A stretch of 64,000 nucleotides of DNA from Cyprinodon diabolis (Eukaryota; Chordata; Actinopteri; Cyprinodontiformes; Cyprinodontidae). Shown piece after piece: positions 23,505 through 34,957 of this stretch; the first letter of the stretch is position 1; each line of letters opens with the position of its first letter. The position numbers and the translations under genes are program-made. The notes under the pieces were generated by a model, which did no database searches, was not told the DNA's origin, and saw only the letters and a program-made list of their open reading frames with translations. The stretch is taken from contig CM060070.1 of assembly GCA_030533445.1 (NCBI GenBank), forward strand, positions 47,576,385 to 47,640,384. Direction: 5' to 3'.

Positions 23505-23929
23505 TATATTGTCATGGTCTTGGTTCTGTTTTACTTTACTTTGCCCTTGTTTTCTAATTTTATTGGTTTAATTCCAGTTTTCTTGTAATTTCTAGATTTA
23601 TGTTCTCATGTTTTTCTATTGTCCTCTGTTGCCCTCTTGTGTGTGAGTGTTTTCCTTGGCTCCCTTGTTGTCTCCTCTCACACCTGTTCCTTGTCAGCTC
23701 GTTAGCCCTGCCTTTGTCTCTGTCAGCTATATATGTGCTCTCCCTCTGCTCTCACTCTTTGTTGGTTCCTCTGTTGTTGCTGGTCCTATCATCGTTGTCG
23801 TCTCACCTCGTCTCTCCCTGGCTCATTGTACGTGTTTTCCCTTGATGTCTCCATGGTTCTGCCTCTCTGCCTCTGCATTTGGGTCCTCCAAACCACAACC
23901 AAAACGTGACAGAAGGAACCAACCAAAAC

Positions 23930-24118
23930 ATGGACCCAGCAGAGCCAAACAAAATAAGAGATTTCCTTTCTCTGCTAATCTCTACATTGGACAGCCTACC
24001 TCTGATCAGCCCACCTTGGAAGCGGGTGAGTGCAGCAAGGCAGGTAAAGGAGAAACTGGAGGAGTTTCCTGATTTTCATGACTTTTTTTCTTCAAACTGG
24101 TTACATTGCTGTAGCTGA
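23930..24118 (+). pseudogene. gag-like N-terminal fragment of the LTR element
   Basis: The frame opens 19 bp after the LTR with MDPAEPNKIRDFLSLLIST and ends by a frame break at 24118; the frame that is used by the sister copy continues with AVAEWNIQDAF. The sister copy at 31561 begins with the same residues. Assignment to gag rests on position and on resemblance to fish Ty3-type elements. Confidence 0.65.
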
Positions 24119-24259
24119 GTGGAACATACAGGATGCTTTCGCTCAGCTACTCAATAGACCTCCACCAACCAAACCTTAACTCCGTGACAGTCCCATGCAG
24201 TCAATCGTCTCCAACCCTGTTCCTCCACCTTTACAAGCTGTTGCCGCCGGAGAAAAAAG

Positions 24260-24470
24260 GCCACTCCCTCACCGGCGGGTCAGCCTGACGCCTCCTCTCC
24301 CTCTCCGGCGGGTCAGCCTGACGCATCCACTCCCTCTCCGGCAGGTCAGCCTGACGCCTCCTCTCCCTCTCCGGCGGGTCAGCCTGACGCGTCCACTCCC
24401 TCTCCGGCAGGTCAGCTTGACGCCTCCACTCCCTCTCCGGCGGGTCAGCCTGACGCCTCCACTCCCATGG
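24260..24470 (+). repeat. Pro-rich minisatellite 1 (about 36 bp unit)
   Basis: Repeated 'ccggcgggtcagcctgacgc' units encode SPAGQPDAS repeats in the frame used by the sister element at 31960-32090. Confidence 0.85.
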
Positions 24471-24714
24471 GTCAGCCAGCTGCTAGCCTTAGCTTCCCTC
24501 ATAACCAGGTCAGTTTCTCCCTTGGTCTCCGTTGTCACCTCCATGACCAACAGCTAGCCCCATCCTTAAGAAAACTCAGATCAGTGTCCATTTTTACACC
24601 TCCTGCAGTCAGAGCTCCCCATCTAGAGGAGTCTCAATTATGGGGCTTCTTTTATGCGGAGAGGGAAGATCTTTTCCCTTTTCTGCCACCTCCATCAGCT
24701 CCTAGCCAGTCAGG

Positions 24715-25100
24715 TTCCCTAGCTCCGGAGCCCATTAGCTGTCCAGTTTTCTTAGCTCCAGAGCCCATTAGCGGTCCAGTTTCCCTAGCTCCAGAGCCCA
24801 TTAGCGGCCCAGTTTTCCTAGCTCCAGTGCCCATTAGCGGGCCTGTTTCCCTAGCTCCAGAGCCCATTAGCGGGCTAGTTTCCCTAGCTCCAGTGCCCAT
24901 TAGGGGGCCAGTTTCCCTAGCTCCAGTGCCCATTAGCGGGCCAGTTTCCCTAGCTCCAGAGCCCATTAGCGGGCCAGTTTCCCTAGCTCCAGTGCCCATT
25001 AGGGGGCCAGTTTCCCTAGCTCCAGTGCCCATTAGCGGTCCAGTTTCCCTAGCTCCAGTGCCCATTAGCGGGCCAGTTTCCCTAGCTCCAGTGCCTGAGC
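24715..25100 (+). repeat. Pro-rich minisatellite 2 (about 33 bp unit)
   Basis: About a dozen units encode the repeat APVPISGPVSL. Units differ by a few substitutions and stay in frame. Confidence 0.9.
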
Positions 25101-25115
25101 CCATTAGCAGGGCAG

Positions 25116-25625
25116 TAGAGACTGACACGGGAGTGGATTTTCACTCCTGTCCCGTCCCACTCCCACAGAAAAAAATTGGATTTAGATTTCTACTCTGTCC
25201 CGATCCCGGGCCAGAGTAGAAATCTAAATCCTGTCCCGTCCCACTCCTGGTGAAATTACTCCCACTCCCATCCCGCTCCCATTCAGAATGACTCCTGCTC
25301 CTGCACCACTCCCGTTCTTGTTTTTTTTTTTAGCGCGGTTGAAAAACTCAGAGCGGAAGCACTGTTGGTTTTTGGGTCGTGTAGTTTTTTTGAGTCGCAT
25401 TATAGTGTAGGCTTCAAGGAAAAAAACTACAAAATGGCGGCCCCGCGCCAGTACTGGATTATTTTTTTTTCTATTTTATTTTATTTTTTGGCATCGATCC
25501 TTGTTTTTTTGTTGTTGTTTTTTTTGGTTTGCTCCCGCTCCCGTCTGCTCCCGTTAATGTTTAATCCTGTACCGTTGCGTACCGTCCAGTGACCCGTGGG
25601 ATTCCCGAAAAAATGTCAGTCTCTA
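25116..25625. mobile_element. Nested hAT MITE, 510 bp
   Basis: Inverted ends TAGAGACTGACA and TGTCAGTCTCTA with perfect 8-bp duplications CAGGGCAG at 25108-25115 and 25626-25633. The interior is rich in 'cactccc' repeats and has no coding capacity. It is inserted in the LTR element and is therefore younger. Confidence 0.93.
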
Positions 25626-26319
25626 CAGGGCAGTAAGCCAAGCCCCCGAGACCCCTGAGCCAGCTCTGTGCCGTCCAGAGTCCATGTCCTCTGTTGCCCT
25701 CTTGTGTGTGTTCTTTCCCCTTGGCTCCCTCGTTGTCTCCTCTCACACCTGCTCTTTTTCTGCTTGTTAGCCCTGCCTTTGTCTCTGTCAGCTATATATG
25801 CTCTCCCTCTGCTCTCACTCTTTGTTGGTTCCTCTGTTGTTGCTGGTCCTGTCATCGTTGTCGTCGTCTCACCTCGTCTCTCCCTGGCTCCTTGTACGCG
25901 TTTTCCCTTGATGTCTCCATGGTTCTGCCTCTCTGCCTCTGCATTTGGGTCCTCCAAACCACAACCAAAACGTGACATGTATAAGATTTACATTTTTTTT
26001 CAGCTTCAGACAGATCTGTTTTCTGCTGTTTTTTTGCTCTTTGAACAGTTTGGGTGTCCGACCCCTGTTGTGGGGGTTTAATTTATGACTGAGGTGTGAA
26101 TTGGTTTAGCTTAGCATTGGTTAGGTATTTTTGATGTTAGAATGGTAGAATCTCAAAAATCAAGACGCCTTCAATCGATTATCTGATTGCCCCACAGAAC
26201 GGGAGAAGAAGCGTGTATTTTACAGATCAAATTGACATGCTTTCCTCAGTACACGTATCACAGCACTTTTACATCTCACACAGACAATCTCAGCTTATTC
26301 CCAACTTCTCATTTCATCT

Positions 26320-26640
26320 CAGGCTGTCTTATAGTCTCAATATTGCACTGTGTGGATGCACATGCACAACGTAATTTTGTGTCGACATCTTACTGGAATA
26401 CACGTTTGCTGGTCAGTGCCAAAGGTTGCTTCGACACTGAAGGAATGTTTATACAGACGTTTTCTGTTTTCGGCAAACCTCCTCATACACCATCTAATTG
26501 CGTACGAATCAGCCCTTAGAGACCTTGTTGTTACCAAGACTCATATCTGACCTTTGTTGCTATGTAAGTATAAGGCCATGACGGAGGCTTTATAAGGCAA
26601 TAAAACTGCTTCAGCAGTATGTGTTGGTAATAATTAGACT
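26320..26640 (+). repeat. Diverged repeat related to 63510-63760
   Basis: Shared blocks in the same order: 'gcactgtgtggatgcac', 'attgcgtacga' and a 'ccaagattcgt'-like block, then AATAAAACTGCTTC-like text. It could be a decayed LTR or MITE; the family is unknown. Confidence 0.6.
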
Positions 26641-26675
26641 CAGAATAGGAATGAATTGGAAAAACATGCAATATA

Positions 26676-27923
26676 CACTATATTGCCAAAAGTATTTGCT
26701 CACCCATCCAAATTATTGGAATCAGGTGTTCCAATCACTTCCATGGCCACAGGTGTATAAATTCAAGCACCTAGGCATGCAGACTGTTTTTACAAACATT
26801 TGTGAAAGAATGGGTCGCTCTCAGGAGCTCAGTGAATTCCAGCGTGGAACTGTGATAGGATGCCACCTGTGCAACAAATCCAGTCGTGAAATTTCCTCGC
26901 TCCTAAATATTCCACAGTCAACTGTCAGCTGTATTATAAGAAAATGGAAGTGTTTGGGAACGACAGCAACTCAGCCACGAAGTGGTAGGCCACGTAAACT
27001 GACGGAGCGGGGTCAGCGGATGCTGAAGCGCATAGTGCGAAGAGGTCGCCAACTTTCTGCAGAGTCAATCACTACAGACCTCCAAACTTCATGTGGCCTT
27101 CAGATTAGCTCAAGAACAGTGCGCAGAGAGCTTCATGGAATGGGTTTCCATGGTCGAGCAGCTGCATCCAAGCCATACATAACCAAGTGCAATGCAAAGC
27201 GTCGGATGCGGTGGTGTAAAGCACGCCGCCACTGGACTCTAGAGCAGTGGAGACGCGTTCTCTGGAGTGACGAATCGCGCTTCTCCATCTGGCAATCTGA
27301 TGGACGGGTCTGGGTTTGGCGGTTGCCAGGAGAACGGTACTTGTCTGACTGCATTGTGCCAAGTGTAAAGTTTGGTGGAGGGGGGATTATGGTGTGGGGT
27401 TGTTTTTCAGGAGCTGGGCTTGGCCCCTTAGTTCCAGTGAAAGGAACTCTGAATGCTTCAGCATACCAAGACATTTTGGACAATTCCATGCTCCCAACTT
27501 TGTGGGAACAGTTTGGAGCTTGCCCCTTCCTCTTCCAACATGACTGTGCACCAGTGCACAAAGCAAGGTCCATAAAGACATGGATGACAGAGTCTGGTGT
27601 GGATGAACTTGACTGGCCTGCACAGAGTCCTGACCTCAACCCGATAGAACACCTTTGGGATGAATTAGAGCGGAGACTGAGAGCCAGGCCTTCTCGTCCA
27701 ACATCAGTGTGCGACCTCACAAATGCGCTTCTGGAAGAATGGTCAAAAATTCCCATAAACACACTCCTAAACCTTGTGGACAGCCTTCCCAGAAGAGTTG
27801 AAGCTGTTCTAGCTGCAAAGGGTGGACCGACGTCATATTGAACCCTATGGATTAGGAACGGGATGTCACTTAAGCTCATATGTGAGTCAAGGCAGGTGAG
27901 CAAATACTTTTGGCAATATAGTG
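26676..27923 (+). mobile_element. Apparently intact Tc1-like transposon
   Basis: 1248 bp with perfect 29-bp terminal inverted repeats beginning CACTATATTGCCAAAAGTAT, flanked by TA on both sides. It carries one uninterrupted transposase gene. Perfect ends plus an open frame suggest a recent or still mobile copy. Confidence 0.97.
26810..27841 (+). CDS. Tc1-type transposase, DD34E, full length
   Basis: 343 residues from [10 protein letters not shown], the usual start for this group and the usual length (about 340). The N-terminal paired-like half contains two helix-turn-helix regions ([19 protein letters not shown] and around [11 protein letters not shown]) with a GRPRK hook between them. The catalytic triad is D in LWSDESRF, D in [10 protein letters not shown] and E in [12 protein letters not shown], with 34 residues between the second D and the E. 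It cuts and pastes the element at TA. No frameshift or stop is visible. The upstream in-frame extension to 26621 is outside the transposon and is not used. Confidence 0.95.
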   Translation: MGRSQELSEFQRGTVIGCHLCNKSSREISSLLNIPQSTVSCIIRKWKCLGTTATQPRSGRPRKLTERGQRMLKRIVRRGRQLSAESITTDLQTSCGLQISSRTVRRELHGMGFHGRAAASKPYITKCNAKRRMRWCKARRHWTLEQWRRVLWSDESRFSIWQSDGRVWVWRLPGERYLSDCIVPSVKFGGGGIMVWGCFSGAGLGPLVPVKGTLNASAYQDILDNSMLPTLWEQFGACPFLFQHDCAPVHKARSIKTWMTESGVDELDWPAQSPDLNPIEHLWDELERRLRARPSRPTSVCDLTNALLEEWSKIPINTLLNLVDSLPRRVEAVLAAKGGPTSY

Positions 27924-28375
27924 TACATTGAAGTCAATGAGCGTCCCAACAAGGATGGTGTGGCACACCATTTGTGTATGTGTATGTGTGTGTGTAAAGT
28001 AAGATGGGATTTTAGTTTATGACACCTAGTATAAAAATGAACTTGAACATGTTATGATCATTTTATTGATGATGTGTGAGTCTGTTAAACCCTAATAATA
28101 TCAGCCTGTTGTGAGTCAGAACTAATGTTTTCCTGTTCTGAGTAAAATTATCATTTCTATCAGAATCCTTTGTCTCCTGGTTATTTATTACATAAACATT
28201 ATAAAAGGTTATTTAAAGAGTTTGTTCTCAGTGATCTCTGCTCAGGAAAAGAACCGCAGAGAGATAAAGCTTCAAGGTGGAAACAGAGAGCTTTCTATAA
28301 CAAACATCTGATTATTTTCTTCATGAAGCCTTGATTATAGATCCATCCATCATCAGAGTGGATGTAAAATAACCA
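27924..28375. other. Spacer between transposons, nothing recognised
   Basis: AT-rich; ends with the target duplication of the next LTR element. Confidence 0.45.
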
Positions 28376-28425
28376 ACAGCTGTCATGGTTTTGGTTTATG
28401 TTGTACTTTACTTTGCTCCTTGTTT

Positions 28426-31139
28426 CCTAGTACTCGTACTCGTTGCCTCCCGCTTTATCCGGAACCGGGTCGCGGGGGCAACAGACTAAGGAGAGACTCC
28501 CAGACTTCCCTCTCCGCAGACACCTCCTCCAGCTCTGTTGGGGGAAGCCCTAGGTGCTCCCAGGCCAGCCGAGAGATATAGTCTCTCCAGCGTGTCCTGG
28601 CTCATCCCCTGGGCCTCCTCCCGGTGGGACATGCCTGGAACACCTCCAGAGGGAGGCTTCCAGGGGGCATCCGAAGAAGATTTCCGAGCCACCTCAACTG
28701 ACTCCTATCGATGTGGAGGAGAACCGGCTCTACACTGAGCCTCTCCTGAATGACCGAGCTCCTCACCCTATCTCTAAGGGACAGCCCAGCCACCCTTCGT
28801 AGAAAGCTCATTTCAGCCACTTCTATCCAGGATCTCGTTCTTTCGGTCATGATCCAGATTTCATGACCATAAGTGAGGGTAGGAACATAGACCGACCGGT
28901 TAATTGAGAGCTTTGCCTTTTCGCTCAGCTCTCTCTTCACCACGACAGACCAGTGCAGCGTCAGCATTATTGCAGCAGCCGCACCGATCCGTCTATCGAT
29001 CTCCCGCTCCATTCTTCCCTCACTCGTGAACAGGACTCCAAGATACTTGAACTCCTCCACTTGAGGCAAGGACTCTCCTCCAACCTGAAGGGGACAGGCT
29101 CCTTTTTCCGGTCGAGAACCATGGCCTCGGACTTGGAGGAGCTGATTCTCATCCCGGCCACTTCACACTCAGCTGCGAACCGCCCCAGCGCACGCTGTAG
29201 GTCTTGGCAGGAGGGAGCCAGCAGAACTACGTCATCCGCAAATAGCAGGGACGAGATCCGCTGGTCCCAAACCAGATCCCCCCGGTCCTCGGCTGTGCCT
29301 TGAAATCCTGTCCATAAAAATTATGAACAGGACCGGTGACAGAGGGCAGCCCTGTCGGAGTCCAACATGCACTGGGAACAGGTCCGACTTAATGCCGGCA
29401 ATGCGAACCAGACTCCTGCTCCACTTGTACAGAGAACAGATGGCCCCTAATAAAGGGCCCCCGACTCCATACTCCTGGAGCACCCCCCACAGAGCGGCAC
29501 GAGGGACCCGGTCGAATGCCTTCTCCAAGTCCACAAAATCCATGTGGACTGGTTTGTCAAACTCCAAAGAACCCTCAAGCACCCTGCAGAGGTTGTAGAG
29601 CTGGTCCACTGCTCCACGGCCAGGACGAAAACCACACTGCTCCTCCTGCAGCCGAGGTTCGACAATCAGCCGGACTCTCCTCTCCAGAACCCTGGCATAG
29701 GCCTTTCTGAGGCTGAGAAATGTGATTCCCCGATAATTCGAACACACCCTCCGGTCCCCCTTCTTGTGGAGGGGAACCACCACCCCAGTCTCCAATCCAG
29801 GGGAACTGTCCCTGACCTCCACGCGATGTTGAAGAGACGTGTCAGCCATGACAGTCCGACAACATCCAGAGCTCTAAGATACTCAGGACGGATCTCATCC
29901 ACCCCCGAAGCCTTGCCCCCATGGAATTTTTTGAACACCTCGGTGAATTCAGCCTGGGTGATGAACGAATCCAGCCCCAAGCACCCCGTCTCTTCTTCCC
30001 CCATGGAAGGCGTGTCTATCGGATTGAGGAGATCCTCAAAGTATTCCTTCCACCGCCCGACAATATCCTCCTTCAAGGTCAGCAGCTCCCCACTCCCACT
30101 GAAAACAGTGCTAGTGAAGCACTGCTTTCCCCTCCGGAGGCGCCGGACGGTTTGCAGAATCCCTTTGAGGCCAACGGATAGTCTTTTTCCATGGCCTTTC
30201 CGAGCTCCTCCCAGGCCTAAGATTTTGCCTCTGCAACCGCCCGGGCCGCGACATGCTTGGCCTCACCGTAACTGCTTCAGGAGTCCCACAAGCCAGCCAA
30301 GCTCGATAGGACTTCTTCTTCAGCTTGACAGCATCCCTTACTATCGGTGTACACCACCGGGTTCGGGGATTGCCACCACGACAGGCACCGCAAACCTTAC
30401 AGCCACAGCTACGGGCAGCCGCATCGACAATAGAGGCAGAAAACACAGCCCATTCGGACTCCGTGTCTCCAACCTCCCTCGGAACCTGAGATGAGCTCTC
30501 CCGGAGGTGGGAGTTGAACAAGTCCCTGACCGAGGGTTCCACCAGACATTCCCAGCAGACCCTCACTACTCATTTGGGCCTGCCGAGTCTTTCAGGCTTC
30601 CTCCTCTTCCAGCGTATCCAACTCACCACCAGGTGGTGGTCGGTGGACAGCTCCGCCCCTCTCTTCACCCAAGTGTCCAAGACATGCAGCCAAAGATCAG
30701 AAGATATACTACAAAGTCGATCATCGGCCTAGGGTGTCCTGGTGCCAAGTACACCAATGGACATCCTTATGCCTGAACATGGTGTTCATTATGGACAATC
30801 CGTGACTTGCACAGAAGTCCAATAATGAGACACCACTCGGGTTCAGAGCTGGGGGCCCATTTCTTCCGGTCACGCCCCTCCAGGTGTCACTGTTGTTTCC
30901 CACGTGGGCGTTGAAGTCTCCCAGCAGAATGATGGAATCACCGGGAAGGGCGCTTTCTAACACCCTCCCCAGGGATGCTAAGAAGGCCTGGTACTCCGTG
31001 CTGCCGTTCGGCTCATAGGCCAAAACAACTGTCAGAGTCCTCCCCTCAACCCGAAGGCAAAGGGATGCGACCATCTTGTCTACCGGGGTGAACTCCAACA
31101 CGAGACGGCTGAGCTGGGGGGAGACAAGTAGCCCCACCC
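28426..31139 (-). mobile_element. LINE with AP-type endonuclease, inserted in an LTR
   Basis: The minus strand reads, in order, an endonuclease part (LLGDFNAHVGNNSDTW, ending near 30721), a linker, reverse transcriptase (VCSNYRGITFLSL, MDFVDLEKAFDRVPRAALWG, GLRQGCPLSPVLFIIF) and the C-terminal region (FKYLGVLFTSEGRMEREIDR, LRRVAGLSLRDRVRSSVI). The 3' tail is 'tactcgtactcg' on the plus strand. CCTTGTTT occurs on both sides (28418-28425 and 31140-31147) as a possible 8-bp target duplication. The exact LINE clade is left open. Confidence 0.85.
28602..31137 (-). pseudogene. Broken LINE polyprotein (endonuclease and reverse transcriptase)
   Basis: The coding region is scattered over at least five frames (30721-31137, 30111-30566, 29666-30076, 29232-29849, 28602-29069), so several indels have accumulated. 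The FADD block is not readable as one piece: the frame breaks after GLGPADLVPAI. It is inactive. Confidence 0.85.
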
Positions 31140-31560
31140 CCTTGTTTTATTGGTATAATTCTTTTTTTTTTTTCTAGATTTATGTTAGTTCTCAGGTTTT
31201 TCTGTTGTTTTCCTCTGTTGCCCTCTTGTGTGTGTTCCTTTCCCCTTGGCTCCCTCGTTGTCTCCTCTCACACCTGCTCCTTGTCATCTTGTTAGCCCTG
31301 CCATTGTCTCTGTCAGCTACATATAATCTACCTCTGCTGTCATTCCTTGTTGTTTCCTTGTTGTTGCTGGTCCTGTCATCGCTGTTCTCTGCTCACCTCG
31401 TCTCTCCCTGGCTCCTTTTGCTTGTTTTCCCCTGATGTCTCCATGTTTGTGGTCTGTGTAACATTTGAAGTTGAATTTTTAATTCACCTCGGCCTATCTG
31501 CCTCTGCATTTGGGTCCTCTAAACCACAATCAAGACGTGACAGAAGGAACCAACCAAAAC

Positions 31561-32151
31561 ATGGACCCAGCAGAGCCAAACAAAATCAGAGATTTCCTTT
31601 CTCTGCTAATCTCTACATTGGACAGCCTGCCTCTCATCAGCCCACCTTGGAAGCGGGTGAGTGCAGCAAGGCAGGTAAAGGCGAACTGGAGAAGTTTCCT
31701 GACTTCCATGACTTTTTCCTTCAAACTGGTTACATTGCTGTAGCTGAGTGCGACATACAGAATGCTTTTGCTCAGCGACTCAATAGACCTCCACCACCCA
31801 AACCTTCACTCCGTGACATTCCCATGCAGTCAGTCATCTCCAACTCTGTTCCTCCACCATCACCAGCTGCACCCCCCCACCCCACCCCCCGCCCGCCCGC
31901 CATCAGCAGCTTCCTCTAGGCATAGGAACCGCCGCTGGGGAAAAAAGGCGACTCCCTCTCCGGCGGGTCAGCCTGATGCCTCCGCTCCATCTCCAGCGGG
32001 TCAGCCTGACGCCTCCACTCCGTCTCCGGCGGATCAGCCTGATGCCTCCACTCCATCTCCGGCGGGTCAGCCTGACGCCAGTTTCAGTCCCCCTTATAAC
32101 CAGTCAGTTTCTCCCATAGTCTCAGTGGGCACCTCCATGACCAGCAGCTAG
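31561..32151 (+). pseudogene. gag-like fragment with Pro-rich repeats
   Basis: MDPAEPNKIRDFLSLLIST opens 18 bp after the LTR and stops at 31743 after a frame break; the next frame continues AVAECDIQNAFAQRLNRPPP and then SPAGQPDAS repeats to 32151. No nucleic-acid-binding or catalytic motif is present. Confidence 0.6.
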
Positions 32152-32327
32152 CTTCACGGATATGTAGTCCAGTGTCTTGCCACTCCTTGTTGGTTCCTTG
32201 TTGTTGCTGGTCCTGTCGTCCCTATTGTCTTCTCACCTCGTCTCTCCCTGGCTCCTTGTGCTTGTTTTCCCCTGATGTCTCCATGGTGTTGGTCTGTGTA
32301 ACATTTTAAGTTCGATTTTTGGATTTT

Positions 32328-32712
32328 GCCCCCTATTGTTTGTGTTACTGTCGGGTTCATAAAATGTAGGTTTTTTCTTAAGAAAAACTTAAATACACGA
32401 TTTATCAATACAATTCCTGCAGGAAGGAGAGACAGTTGAACCCCAGACTCAAACACACTGTCTCCCACTGGACCTCCCCTGCAGAGCGTTTATTAACAGA
32501 ACATGACGCATGGTTACAAACAGAGTATTGTTCTGACAGAACAATTGATCAGTTCATGAAGACAGAATGCTCCATCAGAATGACAAGGCAGGGTGGTCTC
32601 CTGACTGAATCATGAGACAGGAGTGGAGCATCCCCTTGCAAAAATGTTTCATAAGCACTCAATTTTATAATCATCATTGAATAAACCTGACAGTTACCAT
32701 TAAAATTACAAG
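32328..32712. mobile_element. Unidentified insert in the right LTR
   Basis: Comparison with the left LTR (around 31485) shows about 385 extra bases here. The ends include 'tgttactgtcgggtt' and 'aacctgacagttacca', which are inverted relatives, so it may be a solo LTR or MITE. No clear target duplication was found. Confidence 0.5.
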
Positions 32713-32970
32713 AATTGACCTCAGCCTGTCTGCCTCTGCATTTGGGTCCTCTAAACCACAACCAAGACGTGACAACAGCAGGGGAAAAGATCAGATCAAT
32801 AATTATGTTTATCGTGGCATTTATAATTCTTTAATTAAAAAACAATTTTATAAAAACAATTTCGTCAGATATATCATATCATGATTAATTTGCGTGGAAC
32901 TGATGATCATAAAGCTGTATGTTCGGAAAGAAAGCTCGTGGCGGAGAAAAAAATAGAGAATATATATATA

Positions 32971-34567
32971 CACTACCATTCAAAAGTTTGGGGTCACATT
33001 TAAATGTCCTTATTTTTTAAGGAAAAGCACTGTACTTTTCAATAAAGATAACTTTAAACTAGTCTTAACTTTAAAGAAATACACTCTATACATTGCTAAT
33101 GTGGTAAATGACTATTCTAGCTGCAAATGTCTGGTTTTTGGTGCAATATCTACATAGGTGTATAGAGGCCCATTTCCAGCAACTATCACTCCAGTGCTCT
33201 AATGGTACAATGTGTTTGCTCATTGGCGCAGAAGGCTAACTGATGATTAGAAAACCCTTGTGCAATCATGTTCACACATCTGAAAACAGTTTAGTTTGTT
33301 ACAGAAGCTACAAAATTGACCTTCCTTTGAGCAGATTTGTGGGGTCTATTAAACGCTCAAAATGGCCAGAAAAAAAGGGAACTTTCATCTGAAACTCGAC
33401 AGTCTATTTTTGTTCTTAGAAATGAAGGCTATTCCATGCGAGAAATTGTTAAGAAATTGAAGATTTCCAACAACGGTGTGTACTACTCCCTTCAGAGGAC
33501 AGCACAAACAGGCTCTAACCAGAGTAGAAAAAGAAGTGGGAGGCTGTGTTGCACAACTAAGCGAGAAGATAAGTACATTAGAGTCTCTAGTTTGAGAAAC
33601 AGATGCCTCACAGGTCCCCAACTAGCATCTTCATTAAATAGAACCCGCAAAACACCAGTGTCAACATCTACAGTGAAGAGGCGGCTGTGGGACTCTGGGC
33701 TTAAGGGCAGAGTGGCAAAGAAAAAGCCATATCTGAGACTGGCCAATAAAAGAAAAAGATTAAGATGGGCAAAAGAACACAGACATTGGACAGAGGAAGA
33801 CTGGGAAAAAAGTATTGTGGACGGATGAATCCAAGTTTGCGGTGTTTGGATCACAAAGAAGAACGTTTGTGAGACACAGAACAAATGAAAAGATGCTGGA
33901 AGAATGCCTGACACCATCTGTTAAGCATGGTGGAGGTAATGTGATGGTCTGGGGTTGCTTTGGTGCTGGTAAGGTGGGAGATTTGTACAGGGTAAAAGGG
34001 ATTCTGAATTAGGAAGGCTATCACTCCATTTTGCAACGCCATGCCATACCCAGTGGACAGCGCTTGATTGGAGCCAATTTCATCCTACAACAGGACAATG
34101 ACCCTAAACATACCTCCAAATTGTGCAGAACTATTTAGAGCAGAAGCAGGCAGCTGGTATTCTATGGGTAATGGAGTGGCCAGCGCAGTCACCAGATCTG
34201 AACCCCATGGAGCTGTTGTGGGAGCAGCTTGACCGTATGGTAGCAAGAAGTGCCCATCCAACCAATCCAACTTGTGGGAGCTGCTTCTGGAAGCGTGGGG
34301 GAAATTTCTCCAGATTACCTCAATAAATTAACAGCTAGAAAGCCAAAGGTCTGCAATGCTGGAATTACTGCAAATGGAGGATTCTTTGACGAAAGCAAAG
34401 TTTGATGTAAAAAAAAATCTTATTTCAAACACAAATCATTATTTCTAACCTTGTCAAAGTCTGGACTCTATTTTCTATTAATTTCACAATGTATGGTGGT
34501 GAATAAGTGTGACTTTTCAGGAAAACACAAAATTGTTTGGTTGACCCCAAACTTTTGAACGGTAGTG
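32971..34567 (+). mobile_element. Decayed Tc1-like transposon
   Basis: Ends CACTACCATTCAAAAGTTTG and its inverted partner. TA is present on the left, GA on the right, so one flank has mutated. The 1597-bp element carries a broken transposase and belongs to a different Tc1 lineage from 26676-27923. Confidence 0.93.
33363..34330 (+). pseudogene. Tc1-like transposase remnant
   Basis: Frames contain LSSETRQSIFVLRNEGYSMR, LANKRKRLRWAKEHRHWTEE, then after a frameshift near 33815 VLWTDESKF-like MWTDESKFAVFGS and GGGNVMVWGCFGAGKVG, a stop near 34010, then ILQQDNDPKHTSK and [20 protein letters not shown]. At least two frameshifts and two stops are present. Confidence 0.9.
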
Positions 34568-34957
34568 GACATTCAACTGGTCCCTATATGGTAAAGTTCT
34601 GTTCTTTGAGTTGGGGTTAGGTTTAGGACTAAGGTTTTAATTCAGTTTAGGTTAGGATTAGGTACATCTTTGTAATAGTTAGGGTTAGGGTAGGGGTCTG
34701 GGTTAGGCCATTTAAAATGAATGCAAGTCAATGAAACGTCCCCATATGTCATGAAAACAAACCTGTGTGTGTGTGTGTGTTTACATACAAGAGTGATGGG
34801 ACTGTGCGTACAACTCCTTCATATTTCATGTACACTAATAACTTGTGTTCATGGTTCTTGTTGATGGCATTAAAATTATTTCTAATAGCATTAAAATAGC
34901 ATTAAATTACATTGAATTAAAGTTCCTCATTCCTGTATGAACCCTGTGAAAGCTTCA
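34568..34957. other. Spacer with TTAGG-like simple sequence
   Basis: Around 34610-34710 'gggttaggg'-like words recur, as they do near 45172; this is a common interspersed fish sequence and not a telomere. Confidence 0.5.

Larger units (their letters stand above)
23510..25977 (+). mobile_element. Non-autonomous Ty3-type LTR element (gag remnant only)
   Basis: The left LTR begins TGTCATGGTC and ends CGTGACA at 23911 (402 bp). The right LTR is a truncated copy (about 25685-25977) with the same end. Flanks TATAT (23505-23509) and TGTAT (25978-25982) differ at one base. The interior holds a gag-like start, two proline-rich minisatellites and a nested hAT MITE, and no protease, reverse transcriptase or integrase. 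The same family is seen at 28381-32774. Confidence 0.88.
28381..32774 (+). mobile_element. Non-autonomous Ty3-type LTR element with two nested insertions
   Basis: Begins TGTCATGGTT and ends CGTGACA with a perfect 5-bp duplication ACAGC at 28376-28380 and 32775-32779. The left LTR is split by a LINE (about 28426-31139) and ends at 31542. The interior (31543 to about 32190) has a gag-like start and Pro-rich repeats. The right LTR is truncated at its start (about 32192) and carries a further insert at about 32328-32712. No pol genes. Same family as 23510-25977. Confidence 0.9.

Noticed and set aside
24269..25128. Minus-strand repeat frames (RRGSGGVRLT, MGTGARETGPL)
   Set aside because: Antisense of the Pro-rich minisatellites in the LTR element at 23510-25977.
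27105..27903. 256-codon minus-strand frame
   Set aside because: Shadow of the intact Tc1 transposase on the plus strand.
34610..34715. Telomere-like TTAGGG words
   Set aside because: Irregular and short, and also present near 45172; a common interspersed sequence in fish.
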